This document shows positions 1-7,341 of a DNA stretch of 64,000 nucleotides, piece after piece; position 1 is the first letter of the stretch; each line of letters starts with the position of its first letter. Under the pieces are notes generated by a model that was given only the letters and a program-made list of their open reading frames with translations, was not told where the DNA came from and did not search any database. The translations under genes and the position numbers were made by a program. The stretch covers positions 1 to 64,000 of the IMG/VR virus record IMGVR_UViG_3300033148_004210; one strand, 5' to 3'. The stretch comes from a virus.

Positions 1-549
1 AGTTCTCCTATAGGAATAATAACTCCTGAATATATAACTCAATTGTATATGGATATAATAAATAAAAAAATATATGTTTCTACTGGATTAACATCTTCAG
101 ATTGGACAATATCCGCCCCCGACGGGGGGGGGGCAGTATCTGGTGCAAGAGTAAGAGCTAGATTAACTCAATTTCAATGGATACCCAATGATATAGACAC
201 TAAGATTGAATTCAATACTAAAGATTGGGATATAAATAGTGAATTTAATAATGGCACTTTTACAGCTAAAGAAGAAGGATATTATATAATAATGTCTAAT
301 GCTGGTCTTTTAACAGGAGACCAAACATTTATAAGTTTAGCTATTTATAAAAACGAAATTTTTTTATTTAATCAATATGAAGATTCTGCTATAGGTGCAG
401 ATATAGGAACTATAAATATTTTTAATACTTTACATTTAGAGATAGGAGATACTTTAGAAGTTTATTTTCATCATAAAGCAGGAACACAAAAAGTTTTAAT
501 AGGTATTCCAGATAGTTATATGACATTAGTATCAATTAATAAAATATAA
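1..549 (+). CDS. Tail fibre tip protein, C-terminal part, C1q/TNF-like head (5' partial)
   Basis: The frame is open from base 1, so the start lies outside the window; a TTG at 43 is only an internal codon. The first visible residues, SPIGIITPEYITQLYMDI and then a TGLTSSDW motif, are the linker type common in phage fibres just before a receptor-binding head. After a glycine-rich joint (PDGGGAVSG) come about 125 residues with a C1q/TNF jelly-roll pattern: FTAKEEGYYII, LAIYKNEI, LEIGDTLEVYFHH, YMTLVSI. Such heads trimerise and bind surface glycans or proteins. The fibre role follows from this fold and from the structural genes that follow. The receptor is unknown. Confidence 0.7.
   Translation, partial: SSPIGIITPEYITQLYMDIINKKIYVSTGLTSSDWTISAPDGGGAVSGARVRARLTQFQWIPNDIDTKIEFNTKDWDINSEFNNGTFTAKEEGYYIIMSNAGLLTGDQTFISLAIYKNEIFLFNQYEDSAIGADIGTINIFNTLHLEIGDTLEVYFHHKAGTQKVLIGIPDSYMTLVSINKI
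114..123 (+). repeat. Ten-base poly-G tract inside the fibre gene
   Basis: Ten consecutive G residues, just after a C5 run (tccgcccccgac), in a genome of about 30% G+C. The tract encodes the glycine joint between the fibre linker and the C1q-like head. Gain or loss of one base would shift the frame and remove the head, so it is a candidate slippage site. Whether it varies cannot be judged from one sequence. Confidence 0.85.
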
Positions 550-626
550 GAATATAAAATTAAGAATAAATTGATAGGATAAAGAAGGAAAGAATTAGTA
601 AAATAAATCGAGGAGGAAATTATTTT

Positions 627-2528
627 ATGGAAAAAAAATTAACGAATTTGGAGGTTCAAGAGTTTTTAACTGATTTTGAAACAAATTCAGAAACAATTAT
701 TCTTGAAGAAGGTAGCAAAGAAAAAAACGAATTAGAGAAAATAGCAGGAGCAAGAGGTATAAAAGTTAAAGATTCAAGAGACTTAGCAGTATTTAAAACT
801 ATCTACGCTTTTACGGATGTTGCAAATTCTAATGGAGCTATTTTACCTAAAAAAGAATTACTTCGTGTTCTTCCTCAAATAGTAGGTAAACCTATAAATA
901 TTAACCATGAACGACGATTTGTGGTTGGACACTATATAGATTATAGGTATAAACAGAAAGATAGCCAAATAAATGCTTATGGTATTTATTATAAAAGTAA
1001 TTTCGGTAAAGAATTCGAAGAAGCTAAGAAATTGTTAAAAAAGAAAAAGCTTTCTTCTTCTTTTGAAATTTGGAGTCCTCAAGACAAAAGAATATATAGA
1101 GAAGATGGTTCATTTGAAATGCACCAAATGGAAATAGCTGGTGGAGCACTTATATATGAAGATAAAAATAACGAACCTGCTTTTAAAGATGCCAAAGTGC
1201 TTTCTATAGGTAAAGCTAAAGATTCTTCGCTTCCAGATTTAGTTTACGCTTCTAAATATAAGGAAGATGAATTAATTACTTCTGATGGAAAGACAATAGA
1301 AACAAAAATTAATCCAACTGTTTCTAAAATTAAATGTTCCAATTGTGGTGAAGAATTCGATTCTGGTATTGTAGATAAAATAAAATGTCCTAAATGTTTT
1401 GCAATTTTAGACAAAAGCGGAAATATGATTTATCCCCCTCAAATCATAGATTTTAAAATGCTTTGTCCAAGTTGCTCAATGAACAATTGGTTACTTTTAT
1501 CTAAAAAAGAAGATAAAGTTAAAGTAAGATGTTCAGGATGTAGCAAAGAATATAATTTATCTTTTGCAATAGAACAAAAGAGAGATATTGTTAATAAAAT
1601 AAATTTTGTATATTCTAGTAGGGTATTTTGTTTACAATGTCATAAACCTATTTATGTGATGGGAACATCGGGAACAAATACGAAAAATGTAAAGTGTAAG
1701 AAATGTGGGTTAGAATTCTCATATGATATAACTCATGATAGATATAAAAAGATTTCAAAAATAGAAGAAGTTATTCCTAATAAGAATAAAATAGATAATA
1801 CAAAGGAATCTTCGGAAGAAGGAGGACAAAAAATGGCAAAAGAAAAAGAAGTTAAAAAAACTTCTGAAAAGAAAGTTGAAGTTAAAAAGGAAGAAGTTAA
1901 AGTCGAAACCCCTGAGAAAGTCGAAACTAAAAAAGAGGAAAAGGTTGAAGCTAAGAAAGAAGAAGTTAAAGAAACTCCTAAAGTTGAAAAAGCAGAAAAG
2001 CCGATAATTGAAAAGAAGGTTGAAGTTAAAAAGGAAGAAAAGGTCGAGGTTAAAGAGGCAAAGAAAGAAGTTAAAGAAGCCCCTAAAACCGAAGAACCTA
2101 AAGCAGTAGAGCCTAAGATAGAAAAGAAAGAAGAAGTTAAGGTCGAAACTAAAATTGAAGCTAAGAAAGATGGCAAGTTAGATAAATATATAGCTGGTAT
2201 AAGAAAAATTGCTAAAAGAGTTAAAGAGCTAAGGAAAGAGAAAGCTTCTCTTGAAAAGAAAGTCGAACTTTATAAAAATAAAGCTAAGACAATTATTGAA
2301 AGACAGGCAGAACTTGGTGAAGGTTGTAATTTATCTGAAGAAGAGATTCTTAATGATGATAAATTTGGAAAAGCAAAAGCTGAAAAAGAACTAGCAAAAG
2401 CAAATGCTCAACTGAATAAAGGTAATGATATAGTAGGTGCGAAAACTGCTCATGACGAAAAATGGTATGCTGAAAGACGTAAAGCGATTGATGAAGAAGC
2501 GTTTAAGCATATTAACGATAAAAAATAA
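627..2528 (+). CDS. Prohead protease with zinc ribbons, fused to scaffold domain
   Basis: The 633-residue protein has three parts. Residues about 35-205 look like a herpesvirus/HK97-type prohead protease, with NHERRFVVGHY supplying a candidate His and SSSFEIW a candidate Ser. Residues about 237-365 hold three CxxC...CxxC zinc ribbons (CSNC/CPKC, CPSC/CSGC, CLQC/CKKC). Residues 403-633 are Lys/Glu/Val-rich and then coiled-coil, as in scaffolds. AGGAGG at 611-616 precedes the ATG by 10 bases. It lies just upstream of the major capsid gene, the usual place for protease and scaffold. Expected role: guide capsid assembly, then degrade the scaffold. The three ribbons inside a prohead protease are unusual. 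The protease call rests on motifs and synteny. Confidence 0.7.
   Translation: MEKKLTNLEVQEFLTDFETNSETIILEEGSKEKNELEKIAGARGIKVKDSRDLAVFKTIYAFTDVANSNGAILPKKELLRVLPQIVGKPININHERRFVVGHYIDYRYKQKDSQINAYGIYYKSNFGKEFEEAKKLLKKKKLSSSFEIWSPQDKRIYREDGSFEMHQMEIAGGALIYEDKNNEPAFKDAKVLSIGKAKDSSLPDLVYASKYKEDELITSDGKTIETKINPTVSKIKCSNCGEEFDSGIVDKIKCPKCFAILDKSGNMIYPPQIIDFKMLCPSCSMNNWLLLSKKEDKVKVRCSGCSKEYNLSFAIEQKRDIVNKINFVYSSRVFCLQCHKPIYVMGTSGTNTKNVKCKKCGLEFSYDITHDRYKKISKIEEVIPNKNKIDNTKESSEEGGQKMAKEKEVKKTSEKKVEVKKEEVKVETPEKVETKKEEKVEAKKEEVKETPKVEKAEKPIIEKKVEVKKEEKVEVKEAKKEVKEAPKTEEPKAVEPKIEKKEEVKVETKIEAKKDGKLDKYIAGIRKIAKRVKELRKEKASLEKKVELYKNKAKTIIERQAELGEGCNLSEEEILNDDKFGKAKAEKELAKANAQLNKGNDIVGAKTAHDEKWYAERRKAIDEEAFKHINDKK
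1833..2528 (+). CDS. Internally initiated scaffold protein (231 aa), same frame as the protease gene
   Basis: A perfect GGAGG at 1821-1825 lies 7 bases upstream of an in-frame ATG at 1833 (Met403 of the long protein). Translation from here gives only the Lys/Glu-rich and coiled-coil region without protease or zinc ribbons. Lambda C/Nu3 and similar pairs make a free scaffold from an internal start in the protease gene in this way. The SD and frame are seen directly; actual use of the site is inferred. The product starts MAKEKEVKK, is highly charged, and contains imperfect EVKKEE-type repeats. Confidence 0.65.
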   Translation: MAKEKEVKKTSEKKVEVKKEEVKVETPEKVETKKEEKVEAKKEEVKETPKVEKAEKPIIEKKVEVKKEEKVEVKEAKKEVKEAPKTEEPKAVEPKIEKKEEVKVETKIEAKKDGKLDKYIAGIRKIAKRVKELRKEKASLEKKVELYKNKAKTIIERQAELGEGCNLSEEEILNDDKFGKAKAEKELAKANAQLNKGNDIVGAKTAHDEKWYAERRKAIDEEAFKHINDKK

Positions 2529-2629
2529 GCTATCTATTAAGATAGAAAAGATATGTAGCAAAGATAAATGCAAACAATAGATATAAAGAAAAAGATATAA
2601 CTAGAAAAAAATTTATGAGGTAAATTAAA

Positions 2630-3589
2630 ATGACTCCTGATAAAAACATAGTATTAGAAGTTTCTAAGTTAGTAGGTGAGCCTATTAATAAGCAACTTCC
2701 AGTTCCAGTTGAAATTTCAGCTATCGCCGATACTTTTACAGCCGAACCAGGCGAAAAAGTTTGGAGATATACTACTTTTGATACTTCTCTAGATACAGTT
2801 TTAGCGGTTGATGCTAATGGTGTTATTACAGTTGTAAAGAGAACTCCCACAGGGGATGCAGAGCTTACGTTTGATGGATTAAATTCTAAGTTAGAGTATG
2901 TGTTGATAAATGATATTCTTTCTGAAACTGACAATACTTCGGTATTGGCAAGACGAAAAGAATCGATTACTCGTTCAATGGATAAGAAAGAGCTTTATGC
3001 TATCGTTACTGCTATTCTTAGCAAAACTGGAAGTTATCTTCCTGGCGTAGACCCTGAAGAGGTTACGATGACAGGTAATGACCTTTATGATGTTATTATA
3101 GCGTTGAAGCATAAGGTTGAAGATTATGGAGATGGTTTCGTGCTACTTTGCGGTAGTGCAGTAAAAGAAGCTATTGACACTTATGATAAGGATAAAGCTA
3201 GCACGTTTAATTATAGTGTTACTTTAAGTCAGAAACTTAAAGAACTTGGTATAGAGGTATTGAAGGTATTTGGTAGTGTTGAACTTACTGACGGTGGTGG
3301 AGAGACTCGAATTATGAACACCAATAAAATGGTGCTTATAGCGAAGAATTCCAGAATCGCTGAAGGTAAGCCGATTAAGTTTGTTCGAAGAAAGATTTCT
3401 GCTGAAATAGCGAAGTTGATGGGTGCAGATGTTGACAGTGCTCAAAGGGCACTTATTGTCAACCCGACTCCAGTTAATTCTGGTTCGGCTAACCTGCTTG
3501 CCTATGGGATATATGGCTACGAAAGTATGATTTTCACAATCACAAATCCGTTAGCTATTGCGTTTGCGGACTGTTCATCGATACTATAA
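2630..3589 (+). CDS. Major capsid protein (HK97-fold candidate)
   Basis: A 319-residue protein directly after the protease/scaffold gene and followed at once by a strong hairpin, the usual arrangement for the most highly expressed virion protein. The N-terminal part is beta-rich and carries VWRYTTFDTSLDTV. A helical centre (about 105-190) resembles the spine and A-domain of HK97-type shells, and the C-terminal part ends in a beta-rich segment. GAGGTAAATTAAA precedes the ATG. A small 6-bp hairpin (2530-2545) lies in the 101-base leader. Codon choice is somewhat more GC-rich than in neighbouring genes, which fits high expression. Assignment rests mainly on synteny and size. Confidence 0.75.
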   Translation: MTPDKNIVLEVSKLVGEPINKQLPVPVEISAIADTFTAEPGEKVWRYTTFDTSLDTVLAVDANGVITVVKRTPTGDAELTFDGLNSKLEYVLINDILSETDNTSVLARRKESITRSMDKKELYAIVTAILSKTGSYLPGVDPEEVTMTGNDLYDVIIALKHKVEDYGDGFVLLCGSAVKEAIDTYDKDKASTFNYSVTLSQKLKELGIEVLKVFGSVELTDGGGETRIMNTNKMVLIAKNSRIAEGKPIKFVRRKISAEIAKLMGADVDSAQRALIVNPTPVNSGSANLLAYGIYGYESMIFTITNPLAIAFADCSSIL

Positions 3590-3600
3590 TCGATAATTTT

Positions 3601-3630
3601 CTTAGGGGAAGCCTCAAAACTTCCCCTAAG
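3601..3630 (+). terminator. Hairpin downstream of the major capsid gene
   Basis: CTTAGGGGAAG at 3601-3611 pairs perfectly with CTTCCCCTAAG at 3620-3630 around an 8-base loop. This 11-bp stem starts 11 bases after the capsid stop codon. Only a weak T-rich tail follows (attct), so it may act as a partial terminator or as a 3' stability hairpin for capsid mRNA. Confidence 0.75.
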
Positions 3631-3644
3631 ATTCTAACAAAAGT

Positions 3645-4430
3645 ATGGTAAATATGAAAAAAAGAAAAATAACAAAAAAATATTTAGTAGAGCAATATAT
3701 AAAGAATAAAAAGAATTCTATTCAAATTGCTAAAAGTATAAAATGTTGCGATACTACAATAAGAAATTATCTTAAAAAATATAATATAAAAATAAGAACT
3801 TTATCAGAAGTTCATAGAGGATTAAAACATACATTTAAAACTCGACAAGAAATGAGTATTTCTCATAAGGGATTAAAACATACTGAAGCAACAAAAATCA
3901 AATTAAGTTTATTTCATAAAATATATGACAAAATTTTAACAAAACAATTTTTAATAAAAGAATATATAAAAAATAATAAATCTACTTTAAAAATAGCAAA
4001 GAAAATCGATTGTTCAGTAACAACAATTTGGAAATTTTTAAAGAAATATAATATTCCTGTAAGAAATTTTAGAGAAAGTAGTTGTTGGAAAGGGAAAAAG
4101 AATCCAGAACAGAGTAAAAGAATGAAAGGTAAGAAACATCCCAATTATATAGAAGGATTAGACAGAAAATATCCCTTAGAATTTGATAATCAATTAAAAC
4201 AACAAATTCGTAAACGAGACGATTATACTTGTCAAAACTGTAATATGACAGAAGAAGAACATATTATAGTTCATGGAAGAGTTTTAGATGTCCATCACAT
4301 TGATTATGATAAAGATAATTTAGCCCCAGAAAATTTAATAAGTTTATGTCAAAGTTGTAATATTAGAGCAAATTATAATAGAAAGTATTGGATAGAATAT
4401 TTTCAAACAAAAACAAAGGAAAAGGTATGA
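3645..4430 (+). CDS. HNH homing endonuclease with two HTH modules
   Basis: Free-standing homing endonuclease of 261 residues. Two copies of an HTH module occur (about residues 5-45 and 95-140), each with the pattern L(T/I)KQ(F/Y)L, IA(K), C, TTI and KKYNI. The C-terminal nuclease carries RDDYTCQNC, LDVHHIDYD, ENLISLCQSC and NRKYW, the HNH fold with zinc-binding cysteines. It probably cuts DNA at an intergenic site in related phages lacking it and spreads by repair. It sits between the capsid hairpin and the next gene, with which it shares an ATGA stop-start overlap. No intron or intein around it is evident. Confidence 0.9.
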   Translation: MVNMKKRKITKKYLVEQYIKNKKNSIQIAKSIKCCDTTIRNYLKKYNIKIRTLSEVHRGLKHTFKTRQEMSISHKGLKHTEATKIKLSLFHKIYDKILTKQFLIKEYIKNNKSTLKIAKKIDCSVTTIWKFLKKYNIPVRNFRESSCWKGKKNPEQSKRMKGKKHPNYIEGLDRKYPLEFDNQLKQQIRKRDDYTCQNCNMTEEEHIIVHGRVLDVHHIDYDKDNLAPENLISLCQSCNIRANYNRKYWIEYFQTKTKEKV

Positions 4431-4897
4431 TAATCTTCAAAAGCGGAAAAGTTTCAAAACAAGAAAAAGAAATTATCAATAACATTTTAATAGAATATAC
4501 TGATATTTGGAAGGATTGTTATATAACGAAAAATAATCTTCGTTTATTTCTCGCTGATAATAAAGAACTTCTTTATGAAGGATTGGTTAAGGGAGATAAA
4601 ATTGCTTTTGATGAAAATCAAGGGCTTATATTTATATGTGGATATTCAGATAAATTTCCTCGTAAGTATTTAAAAATTTTAGCTAAAAATGAAGATTCTG
4701 CAAATCGACTTTTAAAAATTTTGTCATGGAATATTAAAGATGATTTATATGCGAAAATGAAAAAATCGAATCCTATAATTAAAGTATTGGAAAGAAACGG
4801 TTTTAGATATATAAAAGATAGGGGAGCAGAAGCTCTTTTATTTAGAAAATATCTTCCGACAAGACCTATAAAACAAAAGGATAAGAATGAAGAATAA
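4427..4897 (+). CDS. Hypothetical protein, possible GNAT-like fold
   Basis: A 156-residue protein whose ATG overlaps the stop of the preceding endonuclease (ATGA), with AAGGAAAAGG just upstream; an in-frame ATG at 4388 lies inside the endonuclease and is less likely. The C-terminal third (NPIIKVLERNGFRYI then EALLFRKY) resembles the last strand-helix-strand of GNAT acetyltransferases, but no convincing acetyl-CoA P-loop is visible. It lies among head genes, so a head or connector role is possible. I do not recognise it firmly. Confidence 0.6.
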   Translation: MIIFKSGKVSKQEKEIINNILIEYTDIWKDCYITKNNLRLFLADNKELLYEGLVKGDKIAFDENQGLIFICGYSDKFPRKYLKILAKNEDSANRLLKILSWNIKDDLYAKMKKSNPIIKVLERNGFRYIKDRGAEALLFRKYLPTRPIKQKDKNEE

Positions 4898-5072
4898 TAG
4901 ACCCTGGTTTTTAAATAAAAAATGTGAATTATGTGGAAAACAGGGAACAACTTTTAGACTTATAAAAAATAGGCATTATGTCCTTTGCGATAAAAAAATA
5001 TGTGATTATAAAACAAGAATAAGGGCAGGGTTTTTTAGTGAATTAAATTTTAAGGAGAAAATAAAATGTTAA
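4887..5072 (+). CDS. Small zinc-finger protein
   Basis: A 61-residue basic protein with CELCGKQG and a second pair in CDKKIC, enough for one zinc-binding site. Its start overlaps the end of the preceding gene by 11 bases and its end overlaps the next gene by 7, so it is translationally coupled inside the head operon. No function is recognisable; one of several tiny zinc-ribbon proteins in this genome. Confidence 0.65.
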   Translation: MKNNRPWFLNKKCELCGKQGTTFRLIKNRHYVLCDKKICDYKTRIRAGFFSELNFKEKIKC

Positions 5073-5647
5073 GCACAATAGGCACTTTAAGAACAAAAAC
5101 CAGAGCACTTGTAAGTGATATTATCAAATCTGACAAAGAAACATTTACTTATTCTAATTCGGCTATTTTTATTCTTGCCGAAGAAAATATAGAAAGTATA
5201 ACTCAAATAACTAAAAACGGGACAGCTCTCGGAACTGGCGAATTTTCTTTCGATTCTACTCTTAACGAAGTAACAGTTAGTCCAGATACAGGAAATGAAT
5301 TGACAAATGGAGATGTAATAATTGTTACATATACTTTTTATAAATATAGCACAACAGAATTAGACGAATACATAAGAGCTAGTTTAGTTTGGATGAGTGT
5401 TTTTGATGCAAGCGAAAATGATTTTGAAATAGAGAATGGAGACATTTACCCAACCCCAGATAATAGGACAATGGATTTAATAGTTTTAATTGCTTCCATT
5501 TTAATAAAACCGAATCATAGTGAATATCGTCTTCCAAATCTTACTGTGAAATATCCGCGTAAATGGAGCAAAGAAGAGAAGATAGAAAAATTAATTAATA
5601 GGTTTACTTTTGGACTTGGAATCTCGGACATAATTTCTTGGGACTAG
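5066..5647 (+). CDS. Putative head-tail connector protein
   Basis: The 193-residue protein has an N-terminal helix, a beta-rich segment of fibre or adaptor type (ITQITKNGTALGTGEFSFD, VIIVTYTFYKY) and a helical C-terminal half. Its place a few genes after the capsid gene suits a head-completion or adaptor protein. AAGGAG precedes the ATG and the start overlaps the zinc-finger gene. The beta-rich part resembles the C-terminal modules of the proteins at 6026-6373 and 7342-8121, suggesting a shared structural fold. The exact role is inferred. Confidence 0.5.
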   Translation: MLSTIGTLRTKTRALVSDIIKSDKETFTYSNSAIFILAEENIESITQITKNGTALGTGEFSFDSTLNEVTVSPDTGNELTNGDVIIVTYTFYKYSTTELDEYIRASLVWMSVFDASENDFEIENGDIYPTPDNRTMDLIVLIASILIKPNHSEYRLPNLTVKYPRKWSKEEKIEKLINRFTFGLGISDIISWD

Positions 5648-5666
5648 AAATAAAGGAGTCAAAGAT

Positions 5667-6011
5667 ATGATACATAAAGAAATAGAAATTGTAAGAAAGA
5701 CCACTAAGATTTTTGAATTACATTTTACCAAAAGTGGTCAGAATGAAGACATTACAGGTTGGTCAGTATATTTTACTGCTAAATCCAATATGAACGATAT
5801 TGATGCCGATGCTAAAATTTCAAAAACTGTTACTTCTCATAGTGACCCTGTAGATGGTAAAACTTTAATAACATTAGAACCTGCCGATACAAATATTGAT
5901 GCAGGGAATTATTATTTCAGTATAGATTTTAAAGATTCTGATGACCAAATAGGAATTTTATTTCATGGAAAATTAAAGATAGTAGAGCCTGTAAGAAAAG
6001 ACAGAACTTAG
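5667..6011 (+). CDS. Structural protein, BppU N-terminal-like beta-sandwich
   Basis: A 114-residue protein with the pattern of baseplate upper-protein N-terminal domains: FELHFTKSGQNEDITGW, VYFTAKS, a DPVDGKTLITLEPADT turn, then IDAGNYYFSIDFKD and a final strand (FHGKLKIVEP). That domain is a small immunoglobulin-like sandwich used to attach fibres or decorate virions. AAAGGAG lies upstream. It is coupled with the next short beta protein, so the two may form one virion accessory. Confidence 0.6.
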   Translation: MIHKEIEIVRKTTKIFELHFTKSGQNEDITGWSVYFTAKSNMNDIDADAKISKTVTSHSDPVDGKTLITLEPADTNIDAGNYYFSIDFKDSDDQIGILFHGKLKIVEPVRKDRT

Positions 6012-6025
6012 TAGGAATTTAAAAA

Positions 6026-6373
6026 ATGCCAATAGACACTGAATTAAAAGTCGATTTAATTGAAAAAGAATTAGTAGACATAGAACTAATCGATAAAGAA
6101 TTGGTAGATATAGATTTAGTTGTAATTGATGTTTTACAATATCATGAAAAAGAAATTATTTCTAATTTTAAACAAGAAGTCCCTACTCATGTAAGTGGTT
6201 ATCAATTTAGGACTTCATTAGAATATGTATCGACTACTCTCAAAGTCTATGTAAACGGAATAAAAGAAAAAATAAATCAAATACAAATAGACTCTTTAAC
6301 CACTTTTACATTTTTAGACCCCATAGATATTAATCTAGATTATATAGAAGTAAGTTATGTAGAAGTTACTTAA
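6026..6373 (+). CDS. Small structural protein with acidic N-terminal repeat
   Basis: The 115-residue protein begins with a repeating IEKELVDIELIDKELVDI segment (about residues 11-36), probably an extended coil. It ends in a beta module (TLKVYVNGIKEKI, FTFLDPIDINLDYIEVSYVEV) of the type found in phage fibre and decoration proteins. It follows the BppU-like gene by 14 bases. A virion role is inferred from module and position; no family is named with certainty. Confidence 0.5.
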   Translation: MPIDTELKVDLIEKELVDIELIDKELVDIDLVVIDVLQYHEKEIISNFKQEVPTHVSGYQFRTSLEYVSTTLKVYVNGIKEKINQIQIDSLTTFTFLDPIDINLDYIEVSYVEVT

Positions 6374-6387
6374 ATAAAGGATAAACA

Positions 6388-6654
6388 ATGCAAATAGCTA
6401 AAGAAATATTTTTAAAAAGTCTTAATATTATGAAGAAAACACTGGACTTAGGTGAAGTTTTATTCGATATGAGAACTAAACAATTTAAATATTTTCGTGC
6501 ACAAGTTATGGAAATAACATATACAGATTTAAAAAAATTATTTAAATATTTCTCTGATGAAAAAATTCTCAAAAAATGTCCTGAAAAATGTAATTTAAGG
6601 AAGGGCTATTCTAAATGTTTATGTGGGGGGTCAGGATTTATTAATGCCAAGTAA
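6388..6654 (+). CDS. Hypothetical protein with C-terminal Cys cluster
   Basis: An 88-residue protein, helical at first, ending in CPEKC, CLCGGSGF and a few residues. The last part resembles half of a DnaJ-type CxxCxGxG zinc knuckle. AAAGGATAAACA precedes its ATG. Its end overlaps the following endonuclease by 11 bases, so that endonuclease probably inserted at its stop codon. Function unknown. Confidence 0.6.
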   Translation: MQIAKEIFLKSLNIMKKTLDLGEVLFDMRTKQFKYFRAQVMEITYTDLKKLFKYFSDEKILKKCPEKCNLRKGYSKCLCGGSGFINAK

Positions 6655-7210
6655 AGGATATAAACAAACAAAAGAACAAAAAGAAAATATTAGTAAAGCT
6701 ACTAAGAAAGCTATGGCTAGACCTGAAGTTAAAGAAAAAATGATAAAAGCTAATAAAAGAAGAAGAAAATATAATCCCTGGAATAAAGGATTAACTAAAG
6801 AGATAGATTTAAGATTGAGAAAAAGAAGTAATGATTTAAAAGGACATGATTTCAAAAATCATAAACTTAATTGTCAATGTCCGATTTGTAAACAGACAAG
6901 AGGAGAATGGATTTCTAAATTTGGCAAAGAAGCCCCAAATTGGCAAAATGGTAAATCCTTCGAACCTTATCCTTTAGGTTGGAACAAAACTTTTAAAGAA
7001 CAAATAAGATTTAGAGATGGATATAAATGCCAAATTTGTGGATGTCCAGAAGTTGAAAATAATAGAAAATTAGCAGTGCATCATATTGATTACGATAAAG
7101 AAAATTTAGCCCCTGAAAATTTGATAAGTTTATGCAATGGTTGTCATAGTAAAACTAATGGAAATCGAAAATATTGGACAGAATTTTTAAGAGATATAAT
7201 TAAAGTTTAA
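6644..7210 (+). CDS. HNH homing endonuclease
   Basis: I use the ATG at 6644 (MPSKGY); a GTG at 6623 lies deeper inside the previous gene. The 188-residue protein starts with a NUMOD3-like basic DNA-binding segment (TKEQKENISKATKKAM). A CQCPICK zinc pair follows, then the HNH domain: RFRDGYKCQICGCPEV, LAVHHIDYD, ENLISLCNGCH and NRKYW. It lacks the HTH module present in most of the other endonucleases here. Probably a free-standing intergenic homing nuclease. Confidence 0.88.
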   Translation: MPSKGYKQTKEQKENISKATKKAMARPEVKEKMIKANKRRRKYNPWNKGLTKEIDLRLRKRSNDLKGHDFKNHKLNCQCPICKQTRGEWISKFGKEAPNWQNGKSFEPYPLGWNKTFKEQIRFRDGYKCQICGCPEVENNRKLAVHHIDYDKENLAPENLISLCNGCHSKTNGNRKYWTEFLRDIIKV

Positions 7211-7230
7211 TAATTTAAAATGAAAACTGA

Positions 7231-7246
7231 GTAATTTGTGTGTTTT
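7231..7246 (+). repeat. Left arm of a 16-bp inverted repeat flanking a fibre gene
   Basis: GTAATTTGTGTGTTTT here is the exact reverse complement of 8154-8169. The pair brackets the fibre-like gene 7342-8121 and could mark a cassette boundary or site-specific inversion arms. The left arm also forms part of the leader helix. Confidence 0.7.
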
Positions 7247-7323
7247 CGCAAGGTAAAATGCGGAAAATAGCTCGAAAGAGCCTGAAAAATGAATATGACC
7301 CTTGATAATTGAAAATAAATTAC
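7231..7323 (+). promoter_or_regulatory. Structured 5' leader of the fibre gene
   Basis: The 131-base gap before the next gene can fold as follows. A closing helix GTAATTT (7231-7237) pairs with AAATTAC (7317-7323), ending one base before the AGGAGG. TTTTCGCA (7243-7250) pairs with TGCGGAAAA (7259-7267, one bulge). GCTC/GAGC (7270-7281) closes a GAAA tetraloop. CAAGG (7249-7253) could alternatively pair with CCTTG (7300-7304). This looks like a leader controlling translation of the downstream gene. I do not match it to a known riboswitch class. Confidence 0.45.
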
Positions 7324-7341
7324 AAGGAGGAAATAAAATTT

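Noticed and set aside
1733-2176. Long minus-strand open frame opposite the scaffold region.
   Set aside because: It is rich in Ser/Phe/Thr only because it mirrors the Lys/Glu repeat. No ribosome site; it lies fully inside a real gene.
7211-7341. Group I intron remnant or known riboswitch upstream of the fibre gene.
   Set aside because: Stems are present, but I find no conserved P3-P8 core and no match to a riboswitch class I know. It is kept as an unclassified structured leader.
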